In this document: piece after piece, positions 30,371-43,203 of the stretch
Layout of the letters: each line of letters opens with the position of its first letter
Numbering within the stretch: the first letter of the stretch is position 1
NCBI GenBank assembly: GCA_026168455.1
Contig: CM047425.1
Location: 43,792,711-43,856,710, forward strand
Direction: 5' to 3'
Source of the DNA: Theocolax elegans
Lineage: Eukaryota; Arthropoda; Insecta; Hymenoptera; Cerocephalidae
Length of the DNA stretch: 64,000 bases
The notes under the pieces: generated by a model
The model's database searches: none
Told to the model about the DNA's origin: nothing
The model's input: only the letters and a program-made list of their open reading frames with translations
Translations under genes and position numbers: made by a program

Positions 30371-30990
30371 TGTCAGTGTTCGTATCACTATGACCACTTT
30401 TTATTACCGAAAACCCCTATAAAATATTTTTCGAATTCTTCTACTAAACCCCCCTCTTACCCCCTACCACTCAGTCATTACATGGGGGATAAATTAAGAC
30501 TAGTTGTCATATTCAATGTTGACCCTTCCTTTCACCTTCCTTCATCTTTAAAATAGGGGATAAAAAAGAGTGGTAGTCATATTGTTATTCACCTGCACCG
30601 AAACCTCTAAATTATTTTTGGAATTTTACTAATTTTATTTCCCCCCTCCCCCTCTTGCCCCTCCTCCATCTAGCAATAAATGGAGGATAAATGAAGAGTG
30701 ATTATCATATCGCTATTCACCGTAACCAAAAACCTCATCTTAGTTTTTTTAGAATAAAAAAGAATGGTCGCCATATTCTAATTCATATATACCGATAACC
30801 TCTGTAAAATATTTAAAAAATGTTCCAATTTTACCCCCCCCCCCCCTCCCTCATGACTCCTCCTGCACCTATCATTAGATGTGAGATAAATGATGTGTGG
30901 TTGTTGTATTCAGCGTTAACCCTTCCACTCCACAGATACGTTTAATTCTTGTAACTTTTGGGATACCGGACACCGGAGAACGGATGAATT
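30370..30990. repeat. Degenerate tandem repeat, about three ~200-bp units
   Basis: Recurrent order in each unit: ATTCACC-like, ACCGAAAACC-like, a C-rich run (CCCCCCTC), GGATAAATGA and TCATATTC. A pure C run (about 30835-30847) lies in the third unit. Not coding. Confidence 0.65.
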
Positions 30991-31390
30991 TTGATATATA
31001 TATAGATGATAAATCAAAAATAAAATTTTAATTTTTTTAACCACCTTTCTCACTCATTTTACACCTTTGTAATAGAGTATGATGAAAAATGTGTAAAAAC
31101 GTATATTTAACTGTGATAAAAAAACAGAACGAATCATCAAATAAAATATATATTACATTAAAATATATTAATTAAGTTATTAAAAATTATTAGACTGACA
31201 GAACTGCTTCAGTCTATGTTAGTATTACTGTGACTACTTTATTTTTACATTATTTATGTATGTAGTGACTATTATTTATTATTAATTACTTATAATATTA
31301 CTTATAGGTATGTTCTTAATATAATAGTTTAATTTGATACAAAAATATACAAACATTGGAGTACTGGCAAAAGTGCTTACACACTTTTTT

Positions 31391-32345
31391 AATATTTTAT
31401 CCCGTAATTAGTGGAGTTATCCCGGAATACCTCACGAATTCCCGAAATATCGTGGAAATCCCGTAATTAGTGAAGTATCCCGAAATATCCAGGAAATCTC
31501 GTAATTAGTGAAGTTATCCCGAAATAACTCAGAAACTCCCCAAGTATCCACTAAATCCCAAAATTAGTAAAGTTAACCCGGCATACCTCAACAATGACCG
31601 AAATATTAAGAAAACCTCGGAATTGGTGAAGTTATCCCGGCATACCTCAAAATTTCCCGAAATATCGAGGAAATCCCGTAATTAGTGAAGTTATCCAGGC
31701 ATACATCAGGAATTCCCGAAATATCGAGGAAATCCCGTAATTAGTGAAGTTATCCCGACACATCCACTAAATCCCAAAATTAGTAAATTTATCCCGGCAT
31801 ACCTCAGAAATTGTCGAAATATTAAGAAAATCTCGAAATTGGTGGAGTTATCCCGGAATACATAAAAAACTCCCGAAATACCACAGAAAATCCCGAAATA
31901 CCATAGAAAATCTTGAAACAACCAGAAAATTCCGAAATTAGGGAATTTATCCCGAAATACCACAAAAAATCCCGAAATATCCAGGAAATCCCGAAATTGG
32001 AGGATTAACCCGGAATGCCATAGAAAATCCCGAACAACCAGAAAATCCCGAAACATCCAGGAAATCCCGAAAGTGGTGCAGTTATCCCGGAATACGTCAG
32101 AAAATCCCGAAACATCCAGGAAATCCCGAAAGTGGTGCAGTTATCCCGGAATACGTCAGAAAATCCCGAAACATCGAGGAAATCCCGAAATCGGTCGATT
32201 TATCCCGAAATACCACAGGAAAATCCGAAACATCCAGGAAATCCAGAATTTGGTGGATTTATTCCGGAATACCACAGAATATCCCGAAATATCTAGGAAA
32301 TCCCGAAAGTGGTGGAGTTACCCGGAATACGTCAGAAAATGGGGA
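31391..32345. repeat. Minisatellite with CCCGAAAT/ATCCCGGAATACC words
   Basis: About 25 imperfect units of 30-50 bp built from TATCCCGGAATACCTCAG and AAATCCCGAAATTAGTG. The later units (32040-32170) are near identical, including an exact repeat AAACATCCAGGAAATCCCGA. Apparent frames on both strands are repeat-derived, rich in F/R/D on the minus and S/R/N/P on the plus strand, and not genes. Confidence 0.85.
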
Positions 32346-32346
32346 A

Positions 32347-32909
32347 ATATCCACATCCACATTATATTAAAATTTTATACTGTCAAAATGACGATTTAAG
32401 TATAAATTATGTTATATTTTGTTAAATAGTTTGTAAAATTTATTTTTTTTAATTCAATATGATCGCGGCACCCAAAGGAATAATTAGACATAGTGTTTGA
32501 CTTTTTTTATAGGTATTTAATTAATTTTTTATTGGTTTTAAAGTTTAAGTCTGAGCGTACGTCCGTACGTCCGTACGTCCGTACGTCCGTACGTCCGTAC
32601 ATCCGTACAGGCGGCTTTTTATTTTTTAACTCTTCTTATAACTCTCTTGGATTTTCGAAAAAATGAATTTTTTTTTAATGAAAGTGATCGCGGAACCACA
32701 CGGATTAATTAGAAATAGTGTTTAACTTTTTTATGGGTGTTTAATTACTTTTTTATTTACTTTTTTTAATTTTTTATAGTCGATTAGTTATAACTGAAGA
32801 TAACATTAAGGACTGGACATCATCAACAAATATATGGGAATATTTAAAATATAAGGGAATATTTTTTTTTTAATTTCGAAATATGGGTTCCAGTAGATGA
32901 TGCCCCGTC
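32347..32909. repeat. Head A of 'head + hairpin array' block
   Basis: Begins TATCCACATCCACATTATAT. Contains two related subunits starting GATCGCGGCACCCAAAGGAA (32461) and GATCGCGGAACCACACGGAT (32688), separated by a (GTACGTCC)n minisatellite at about 32557-32607. Ends in AACTGAAGATAACATTAAGG and GGACATCATCAACA just before the array. Heads B, C and D (35725, 38447, 40356) have the same order. Confidence 0.8.
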
Positions 32910-35724
32910 GACCTGGAGGTAACAGTAGGGACCTAGACATCTTCTACAGGAAGAAAAAATTTTTTTTTTTACGTAATAGGTCTTTCAGTAGATATTTCCC
33001 CGATGACCTGGAGGTAACAGTAGGGACCTAGACATCTTCTACAGGAAGAAAAAATTTTTTTTTTTACGTAATAGGTCTTTCAGTAGATATTTCCCCGATG
33101 ACCTGGAGGTAACAGTAGGGACCTAGACATCTTCTACAGGAAGAAAAAATTTTTTTTTTTACGTAATAGGTCTTTCAGTAGATATTTCCCCGATGACCTG
33201 GAGGTAACAGTAGGGACCTAGACATCTTCTACAGGAAGAAAAAATTTTTTTTTTTACGTAATAGGTCTTTCAGTAGATATTTCCCCGATGACCTGGAGGT
33301 AACAGTAGGGACCTAGACATCTTCTACAGGAAGAAAAAATTTTTTTTTTTACGTAATAGGTCTTTCAGTAGATATTTCCCCGATGACCTGGAGGTAACAG
33401 TAGGGACCTAGACATCTTCTACAGGAAGAAAAAATTTTTTTTTTTACGTAATAGGTCTTTCAGTAGATATTTCCCCGATGACCTGGAGGTAACAGTAGGG
33501 ACCTAGACATCTTCTACAGGAAGAAAAAATTTTTTTTTTTACGTAATAGGTCTTTCAGTAGATATTTCCCCGATGACCTGGAGGTAACAGTAGGGACCTA
33601 GACATCTTCTACAGGAAGAAAAAATTTTTTTTTTTACGTAATAGGTCTTTCAGTAGATATTTCCCCGATGACCTGGAGGTAACAGTAGGGACCTAGACAT
33701 CTTCTACAGGAAGAAAAAATTTTTTTTTTTACGTAATAGGTCTTTCAGTAGATATTTCCCCGATGACCTGGAGGTAACAGTAGGGACCTAGACATCTTCT
33801 ACAGGAAGAAAAAATTTTTTTTTTTACGTAATAGGTCTTTCAGTAGATATTTCCCCGATGACCTGGAGGTAACAGTAGGGACCTAGACATCTTCTACAGG
33901 AAGAAAAAATTTTTTTTTTTACGTAATAGGTCTTTCAGTAGATATTTCCCCGATGACCTGGAGGTAACAGTAGGGACCTAGACATCTTCTACAGGAAGAA
34001 AAAATTTTTTTTTTTACGTAATAGGTCTTTCAGTAGATATTTCCCCGATGACCTGGAGGTAACAGTAGGGACCTAGACATCTTCTACAGGAAGAAAAAAT
34101 TTTTTTTTTTACGTAATAGGTCTTTCAGTAGATATTTCCCCGATGACCTGGAGGTAACAGTAGGGACCTAGACATCTTCTACAGGAAGAAAAAATTTTTT
34201 TTTTTACGTAATAGGTCTTTCAGTAGATATTTCCCCGATGACCTGGAGGTAACAGTAGGGACCTAGACATCTTCTACAGGAAGAAAAAATTTTTTTTTTT
34301 ACGTAATAGGTCTTTCAGTAGATATTTCCCCGATGACCTGGAGGTAACAGTAGGGACCTAGACATCTTCTACAGGAAGAAAAAATTTTTTTTTTTACGTA
34401 ATAGGTCTTTCAGTAGATATTTCCCCGATGACCTGGAGGTAACAGTAGGGACCTAGACATCTTCTACAGGAAGAAAAAATTTTTTTTTTTACGTAATAGG
34501 TCTTTCAGTAGATATTTCCCCGATGACCTGGAGGTAACAGTAGGGACCTAGACATCTTCTACAGGAAGAAAAAATTTTTTTTTTTACGTAATAGGTCTTT
34601 CAGTAGATATTTCCCCGATGACCTGGAGGTAACAGTAGGGACCTAGACATCTTCTACAGGAAGAAAAAATTTTTTTTTTTACGTAATAGGTCTTTCAGTA
34701 GATATTTCCCCGATGACCTGGAGGTAACAGTAGGGACCTAGACATCTTCTACAGGAAGAAAAAATTTTTTTTTTTACGTAATAGGTCTTTCAGTAGATAT
34801 TTCCCCGATGACCTGGAGGTAACAGTAGGGACCTAGACATCTTCTACAGGAAGAAAAAATTTTTTTTTTTACGTAATAGGTCTTTCAGTAGATATTTCCC
34901 CGATGACCTGGAGGTAACAGTAGGGACCTAGACATCTTCTACAGGAAGAAAAAATTTTTTTTTTTACGTAATAGGTCTTTCAGTAGATATTTCCCCGATG
35001 ACCTGGAGGTAACAGTAGGGACCTAGACATCTTCTACAGGAAGAAAAAATTTTTTTTTTTACGTAATAGGTCTTTCAGTAGATATTTCCCCGATGACCTG
35101 GAGGTAACAGTAGGGACCTAGACATCTTCTACAGGAAGAAAAAATTTTTTTTTTTACGTAATAGGTCTTTCAGTAGATATTTCCCCGATGACCTGGAGGT
35201 AACAGTAGGGACCTAGACATCTTCTACAGGAAGAAAAAATTTTTTTTTTTACGTAATAGGTCTTTCAGTAGATATTTCCCCGATGACCTGGAGGTAACAG
35301 TAGGGACCTAGACATCTTCTACAGGAAGAAAAAATTTTTTTTTTTACGTAATAGGTCTTTCAGTAGATATTTCCCCGATGACCTGGAGGTAACAGTAGGG
35401 ACCTAGACATCTTCTACAGGAAGAAAAAATTTTTTTTTTTACGTAATAGGTCTTTCAGTAGATATTTCCCCGATGACCTGGAGGTAACAGTAGGGACCTA
35501 GACATCTTCTACAGGAAGAAAAAATTTTTTTTTTTACGTAATAGGTCTTTCAGTAGATATTTCCCCGATGACCTGGAGGTAACAGTAGGGACCTAGACAT
35601 CTTCTACAGGAAGAAAAAATTTTTTTTTTTACGTAATAGGTCTTTCAGTAGATATTTCCCCGATGACCTGGAGGTAACAGTAGGGACCTAGACATCTTCT
35701 ACAGGAAGAAAAAATTTTTTTTTT
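32910..35724. repeat. Array A: 30 units of a 95-bp repeat
   Basis: Unit starts (GACCTGG) at 32910, 33005, 33100 and so on, every 95 bp to 35665. Units appear identical apart from the first. Each has GACCTGGAGGTAACAGTAGG, then GACCTAGACATCTTCTACAG, then (T)10-12, then CGTAATAGGTCTTTCAGTAG. Extreme homogeneity implies recent amplification or gene conversion. No coding content. Confidence 0.97.
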
Positions 35725-37255
35725 TTTTAATTCAATATGATCGCGGCACCCAAAGGAATAATTAGACATAGTGTTTGACTTTTTTTATAGGTATTTAATT
35801 AATTTTTTATTGGTTTTAAAGTTTAAGTCTGAGCGTACGTCCGTACGTCCGTACGTCCATACGTCCGTACGTCCGTACATCCGTACAGGCGGCTTTTTAT
35901 TTTTTAACTCTTCTTATAACTCTCTTGGATTTTCGAAAAAATGAATTTTTTTTTAATGAAAGTGATCGCGGAACCACACGGATTAATTAGAAATAGTGTT
36001 TAACTTTTTTATGGGTGTTTAATTACTTTTTTATTTACTTTTTTTAATTTTTTATAGTCGATTAGTTATAACTGAAGATAACATTAAGGACTGGACATCA
36101 TCAACAAATATATGGGAATATTTAAAATATAAGGGAATATTTTTTTTTTTAATTTCGAAATATGGGTTCCAGTAGATGATGCCCCGTCGACCTGGAGGTA
36201 ACAGTAGGGACCTAGACATCTTCTACAGGAAGAAAAAATTTTTTTTTTTTACGTAATAGGTCTTTCAGTAGATATTTCCCCGATGACCTGGAGGTAACAT
36301 TATCGACCTGGACATCTTCTACAGGAAGAAAAAGTTTTTTTTTTATTTCGTAATATGCCTTCCAGTAGATGATGCCCCGTCGACCTGGATGTAACAGTAG
36401 GGACCTAGACATCTTCTACAGGAAGAAAATTTTTTTTTTTACGTAATAGGTCTTTCTGTAGATATTTCCCCGATAACCTGGAGGTAACATTACCGACCTG
36501 GACAACTTCTACAGGAAGAAAAATTTTTTTTTTATTTCGTAATAAGTCTTTCTCTAAATGTTGCCCCGATGACCTGGAGGTAACATTACCGACCTGGACA
36601 TCTTCTACAGGAAGAAAATTTTTTTTTTTTTGGTTTCGTAATACGCCTTCCAGTAGATGATGCCCCGTCGACCTATGGGTAACAGTAGGGACCTAGACAT
36701 CTTCTACATGAAGAAAAATATTTTTTTTTTTTTTACGTAATAGGTCTTTCAGTTGATATTTCCCCGATGACCTGGAGGTAACATTACCGACCTGGCCATC
36801 TTCTACAGGAAAAAAATTTTTTCTTTTATTTCGTAATAAGTCTTTCTCTACATGTTGCCCCGATGACCTGGAGGTAACATTACCGACCTCGACATCTTCT
36901 ACAGGAAGAAAATTTTTTTTTTTTTTGGTTTCGTAATAGCCCTTCCAGTAGATGATGCCCCGTCGACCTATGGGTAACAGTAGGGACCTAAACATCTTCT
37001 ACAGGAAGAAAATTGTTTTTTTATTTTATAATGAACCTTCCAGTAGATGATGCCCTGTTGACCTGGAGGTAACATTACCGACCTAGACATCTTCCACAGG
37101 AAGAAAATTTTTTTTTTTTGGTTTCGTAATAGGCCTTCCAGTAGATGATGCACCGTCGACGTGGAGGTAACAGTAAGGACCTGGACATCATCTACAGGAA
37201 GAAATTAATTTTTTTTTAATTTTATATAAGCTATCAATTAGATGATGCTGCGATG
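35725..37255. repeat. Head B plus diverged hairpin array B
   Basis: 35725-36190 is nearly identical to head A (offset 3278 bp, about one substitution in the GTACGTCC stretch). 36190-37255 has about eleven diverged ~93-bp units. In these an imperfect hairpin is clear: TTCCAGTAGATGATG upstream pairs with CATCATCTACAGGAAG-type sequence downstream, across GACCTGGAGGTAACAT. Apparent minus-strand frames here are repeat-derived. Confidence 0.85.
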
Positions 37256-37261
37256 ACCTGG

Positions 37262-38445
37262 ATGACCTAGCTAAAATCCTCCCTCGCTCACGATCGCTCG
37301 ATGAAAAATTATTTTATAATAGATAATATTAAATGAACCTAAAAAATATTTTATTATTTAACTTCATTCAATTATTATTTATTAAAATGTACCCATATAG
37401 AATTATTATCATATGTATAATAATTAATGTTTATTATTATTATACGATGAATTAAAATGATAATATTAAAAAAATAGAAATTATCTATAAAAATATAAAA
37501 ATAATTACTTTTGTATGAAATAGAGTTAAATTATTATTGCAATAGCAATTTTCATAAAGGAATTATTATTGATTTTTATTGTCATGTGATATGTACACAT
37601 CCTTTGCAAATAATTTATTTATTTATTTAGCAGTACTTATTAATTTGTGTGTTATTGGTAATTTGGTAATAGCACTTTTTATACACTGAGTAAAATATTA
37701 TAAACTATATTACAAAAAATCTATATAAAATAATCTATATTAAAAATTACTATATTGTATAGGAAAAGTGTGACATCTCAGCAATATAATAATTTTTGCT
37801 ATGTTATATAGTAAAATTTAGATATACTATCTTTTAATATCCAATATCGTAATTTTTGATATTCAATATAGTAAATTTTATTATATAAGTCAGCAAATTT
37901 TATTATTCAATCTGGTATTTTTTAAATGCGAATGTAAGGAAGTAAAAATGAATTATATTTTGTTTTTAATTAATTCGAAATAGAATGTATATATTGGGGG
38001 AATTCCATTTGTCAATTAAGTACTACAGAAGCATTTAATATTTGGAGATTTAATTATATACTATTCTTACGCAGTTGATCGCAATTTTTATTCACTCGCA
38101 TATATTTATTCATTACACTTATTAGTCACTAACTTAAATATTGTTTCAATCGCTATCATTGAAATACGCTGAACGGAAGATACATTTTCGCATAATACAC
38201 ATTTTTGAGCATTTGCGAGAAGAACTGGAAAAATAGAAAATTTTATACACGCCACCTATTGGACGAACGGAATAATTAGAATAGCCTTAAATTAAACAGT
38301 CGTCTCAAAACAATTGAATACTGAAAAAGAAATGAACGTATACGCGTATATAAAATATTTCTACAATACATCTTATACAAATTTTAATATATGTAGTATA
38401 TATATTTAAAAAAAATCAACCAAATAATTAAATATTGATCATACA
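37262..38445. repeat. Left arm of a large inverted repeat
   Basis: Begins CTAAAATCCTCCCTCGCTCA and is the reverse complement of 41172-42578 (the right arm carries ~200 bp extra). The arms enclose head/array blocks C and D, about 2.7 kb. No coding sequence. Confidence 0.85.
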
Positions 38446-38446
38446 T

Positions 38447-40205
38447 ATCCACATTATATTAAAATTTTATACTGTCAAAATGACGATTTAAGTATAAATT
38501 ATGTTATATTTTTTTAAATAGTTTGTAAAAATTAATTTTTTTTTATTCAATAGGATCGCGGCACCCAAAGGAATAATTAGACATAGTGTTTGACTTTTTT
38601 ATAGGTATTTAATTAATTTTTTAATGGTTTTAAAGTTTAATTCTGAGCGTACGTACGTACGTCCGTACGTCCGTACAGGCAGACTTTTTATTTTTTAACT
38701 CTTCTTATATCTCTCTTGGATTTTCGAAAAAATGAATTTTATTTAATGAAAGTGATCGCGGAATCACACGGATTAATTAGTAATAGTGTTTAACTTTTTT
38801 ATAGGTGCTTAATTACTTTTTTAAATGGTTTAACCTCGATTATTTAAAATGATTATTTATTTGTTTATCTCGATCAGTTACAACTGAAGTTAACATTAAG
38901 GACTGGACATCATCAACAGGAAGGGAATATTTTTTTTTAATTTCGTAATATGGGCTCCAGTAGACGATGCCCCGTCGACCTGGAGGTAACAGTAGGGACC
39001 TGGACATCTTCTACAGGAAGAAAATTTTTTTGTTTTGATATCGTAATAAGTCTCACAGTAGGAGTTGCCCTGATGACCTGGAGGTAACATTACGGACCTA
39101 GAAATCTTCTACTGGAAGAAAAATTTTGTTTTTTAATTTCGTAATATGCCTTCCAGTAGATGTTGCCCCGATGACCTGGAGGTAAAATTAGTGACCTGCA
39201 CGTCATCTACAGGAAGAAAAATTTTTTTTTTATTTCGTAATAGGTCTTTCAGTAGAAGATGCCCTGTTGACCTGGAGGTAACATTACTGACCTACATATC
39301 TCCTACAGGAAGAAAAATTTTTTTTTTTGATGTCGTAATACGCCTGCCAGTAGATTATGCCCCGTCGACCTGGAGGTAACAGTAGGGACCTGGACATTTT
39401 CTACAGGAAGAAAATTTTTTTTAAATTTCGTAATGTGCGTTCCAGTAGATGATGCCGCGATGATCTAGAGGTAACATAAGGGACCTGAACATCATCTACT
39501 ATCTAGGAAAAATTTTTTTTTTGGTTTCGTAATAGGCTTTCCAGTAGATGTTATCCCGTTAACCTGGAGGTAACATTAGGGACCTGGACATCATCTACAG
39601 GAAGAAAATTTTTTTTTATTTTTATAATGAACCTTCCAGTAGATGATGTCCCGATGACCTGTAGGTAACATTATGGACCTGGACATCCACTACAGGCAGA
39701 AAATATTTTTTTTGATTCCGTAATAGGCCTTTCAGTAAATGTTGCCTCGTTAACCTGGAGGTAACATTAGTGACCTGGATATCATCTTCAGGAAAAATTT
39801 TTTTTGGTTTCGTAATAGGCTTTCCAGTAGATGTTATCCCGTTAACCTGGAGGTAACATTAGGGACCTGGACATCATCTACAGGAAGAAAATTGTTTTTT
39901 TATTTTTATAATGAACCTTCCAGTAGATTATGTCCCGATGACCTGGAGGTAACATTAGGGACCTGGATATCTACTACAAGAAGAAATTTTATTTTTATAA
40001 TGAACCTTCCAGTAGATTATGTCCCGATGACCTGGAGGTAACATTAGGGACCTGGATATCTACTACAAGAAGAAAATATTTTTTTTTTGATTCCGTAATA
40101 GGCCTTTCAGTAAATGTTGCCCCGTTAACCTTGAGGTAACATTAGGGACCTGGAAATCATCTCCAGAAAGAAATGATTTTTTTTAATTTCGTAATGGACC
40201 TTCCA
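38447..40205. repeat. Head C plus diverged hairpin array C
   Basis: Head features as in A, with a shorter GTACGTCC stretch (about 38647-38680). About fourteen ~90-bp units follow with variable poly-T. One unit is duplicated nearly exactly (39907-39990 and 39992-40080). Hairpin arms CCAGTAGATGATG and CATCATCTACAGG recur. Confidence 0.8.
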
Positions 40206-40355
40206 ATATATATAGTATTATTATAAATTTATGATAATTTTGTTAATAACTAAGAGATATTAACAACGTTACTAGAATGTAGGATGTACGTAGTAGATCA
40301 ATTCTCAGAAATTCAGAAAAATACAGTTCATTAAGTAGATATTAAATGATATTAT

Positions 40356-41060
40356 CCACATCCACATCCATCCACATTATATTAAAATTTTATACTGTCT
40401 AAATGACGATTTAAGTATAAATTATGTTATATATTTTAAATAGTTTATAAAATTTATTTTTTTTAATTCAATATGATCGCGGCACCCAAAGGAATAATTA
40501 GACTTAGTGTTTGAATTTTTTATAGGTATTTAAGTAATTTTTTAATGGTTTAAAAGTTTAAGTCTGAGCGTACGTTCGTATGTCCGTACAGGCAGACTTT
40601 TTATTTTTTAACTCTTCTTATCTCTCTTGAATTTTCGAAAAAATGAATTTTTTTTAATGATAGTATCGCGAAACCACACGGATTATTTAGAAATAATGCT
40701 TAACTTTTTTATAAAAAAACCTCGATTATGTATCTCGATTATTTATTTGCTTATATCGATCAGTTATAACTAAAGGTAACATGAAGGACTGGATATCATC
40801 AACAGGAAGGGAATATTTTTTTTTTAATTTCGTAATGTTTGTTCCAATAGATGATGTCGCGATGATCTGGAGGCAACATAAGGGACCTGAATATCATCTA
40901 CAGGAAGAAATTAATTTTTTTTTAAATTTCGTAATGTGCGTTCCAATAGATGATGTTGCGATGATCTGGAGGTAACATTAGGGACCTGGAAATCATCTTC
41001 AGAAAGAAATGATTTTTTTTAATTTCGTAATGTGCGTTCCAGTAGATAATAATAAAAATA
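40356..41060. repeat. Head D plus short array D
   Basis: Most degenerate of the four blocks: the head lacks most of the GTACGTCC stretch and only about three array units remain (40780-41050). 40206-40355 and 41061-41171 are AT-rich spacers. Confidence 0.75.
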
Positions 41061-41171
41061 ATAATAAATAGTAATAAAATAATATAAATAACATAAATAC
41101 CATAAATACTTTAAGTACCATAATACATAATAACATAAACTACCTAATATATAAATAGATTATAATTATAT

Positions 41172-42578
41172 ATGTATGATCAATATTTAATTATTTGGTT
41201 GAGTTTTTATATAAATTAGTTGTATATATAGACAAAAATTATTAAAATTTTTATACTATATTTTGTTATTTTATAAAATTTATAAAATAAAGTTTTACAA
41301 TATTTAATATGTAACGTTATAATTAATCTTACGTAAATAGCAAATTTTAATATCAAAATAACAAAAGTTCTTACATCATATATGTATAGTGAAATATATA
41401 TACTACATATATTAAAATTTGTATATGTTTTGTAGAAATATTTTATATACGCGTATACGTTCATTTCTTTTTCAGTATTCAATTGTTTTGAGACGACTTT
41501 TTAATTTAAGGCTATTAAAAATTTAACGCTATATTCTAATTACTCCGTTCGTCCAATAGGTGGCGTGTATAAAATTTTCTATTTTTCCAGTTCTTCTCGC
41601 AAATGCTCAAAAATGTGTCAACTAGTATATAAGAAACAACAAGATATTTAGTTATTATGCGAAAATGTATCTTCCGTTCAGCGTATTTCAATGATAGCGA
41701 TTGAAACAATATTTAAGTTAGTGACTAATAAGTGTAATGAATAAATATATGCGAGTGAATAAAAATTGCGATCAACTGCGTAAGAATAGTATATAATTAA
41801 ATCTCCAAATATTAAATGCTTCTGTAGTACTTAATTGACAAATGGAATTCCCCCAATATATACATTCTATTTCGAATTAATTAAAAACAAAATATAATTC
41901 ATTTTTACTTCCTTACATTCGCATTTAAAAAATACCAGATTGAATAATAAAATTTGCTGACTTATATAATAAAAATTACTATATTGAATATCAAAAATTA
42001 CGATATTGGATATTAAAAGATAGTATATCTAAATTTTACTATATAACATAGCAAAAATTATTATATTGCTGAGATGTCACACTTTTCCTATACAATATAG
42101 TAATTTTTAATATAGATTATTTTATATAGATTTTTTGTAATATAGTTTATAATATTTTACTCAGTGTATAAAAAGTGCTATTACCAAATTACCAATAACA
42201 CACAAATTAATAAGTACTGCCAAATAAATAAAATAATTATTTGCAAAGGATGTATACATATCACATGACAATAAAAAATCAATAATAATTCCTTTATGAA
42301 AAGTGCTATTGCAATAATAATTAAACTCTATTTCATACAAAAATTATTATTTTTATAGATAATTTCTATTTTTTTAATATTATCATTTTAATTCATCGTA
42401 TAATAATAGTAAATTCATTAATTATTATACATATGATAATAAATCTATATGGGTACAATTTAATAAATAATAATTGAATGTAGTTAAATAATAAAATATT
42501 TTTTAGTTTAATTTAATATTATCTATTAGATAATGATTTTTCAGCGAGCGAGCGTGAGCGAGTGAGGATTTTAGGTAG
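41172..42578. repeat. Right arm of the large inverted repeat
   Basis: Complement of 37262-38445; ends GAGTGAGGATTTTAGG with CGAGCGAGCGTGAGCGAG just inside. About 200 bp (roughly 41218-41410) is absent from the left arm. An AT-rich minus frame (41216-41482) has no recognisable domain and is probably chance. Confidence 0.85.
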
Positions 42579-42731
42579 TCTCGTATTAAAATAATATACA
42601 CAGTCAACGGGAGTGGCATAGCGCAATAAATTAGCTAATTATTAGCGATTACAACACGATCGCGTGAAGTGGTATCACTTACTTTAATAGCTACTGTAAC
42701 CGTTAGTAAATAACGATCAGCCGATCAGTCG

Positions 42732-42802
42732 CTCTCTCTCTCTCTCTCCCCCTCTCCCCCTCTCCCTCTCTCCCTCTCCCTCTCTCTCTCTCCCTCTCCC
42801 TC

Positions 42803-42895
<93 letters not shown>
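42732..42895. repeat. (CT)n microsatellite upstream of the CR1/Kiri-like element
   Basis: 164 bp of CT repeats with CCCTCTCC interruptions at its left. It ends exactly where the 5' region of the non-LTR element begins (GGTGAGTACAAGC). Confidence 0.9.
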
Positions 42896-42898
<3 letters not shown>

Positions 42899-43203
42899 GA
42901 GTACAAGCTGGCTTGTTTGTTGCTCCGTCTTGCTCTTTAATTTTTCACTCACACGGTTGCTCCGAGTTCTTTCAGTGCATATTAAGGGGACGTATACTGC
43001 CTGCAGCGTCTATCTAGATATTTGATGGTTTTTTGCTGCAGCCAGTTGTTCCAATATTTGCAATTCTCGTTTTGCGGCATTTTGGAGGTTATACTCGGGA
43101 GAGAAGACGACTCATCGCGCTGGCCAGTGTAAGCAGTGCTCCCAACATACAGACGGCTTTTTGCACGCTTTTGACCTTCATTGACGGGCGCTGAGAAGAT
43201 ATC

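Noticed and set aside
31706..32399. Repetitive frames on both strands in the CCCGAAAT minisatellite
   Set aside because: The protein repeat is a direct product of the DNA repeat, with different frames open on each strand.
36212..37153. Minus-strand frames rich in K/F/L in hairpin array B
   Set aside because: They follow the poly-T and hairpin units; translation is repetitive and breaks at indels between units.
32910..40205. Considered a CRISPR array because of regular spacing
   Set aside because: In the 95-bp array the whole unit, including any would-be spacer, is identical; there are no cas genes and the context is eukaryotic.
42703..42952. Arg/Glu-repeat frames
   Set aside because: Pure translation of the (CT)n/(GA)n microsatellite.
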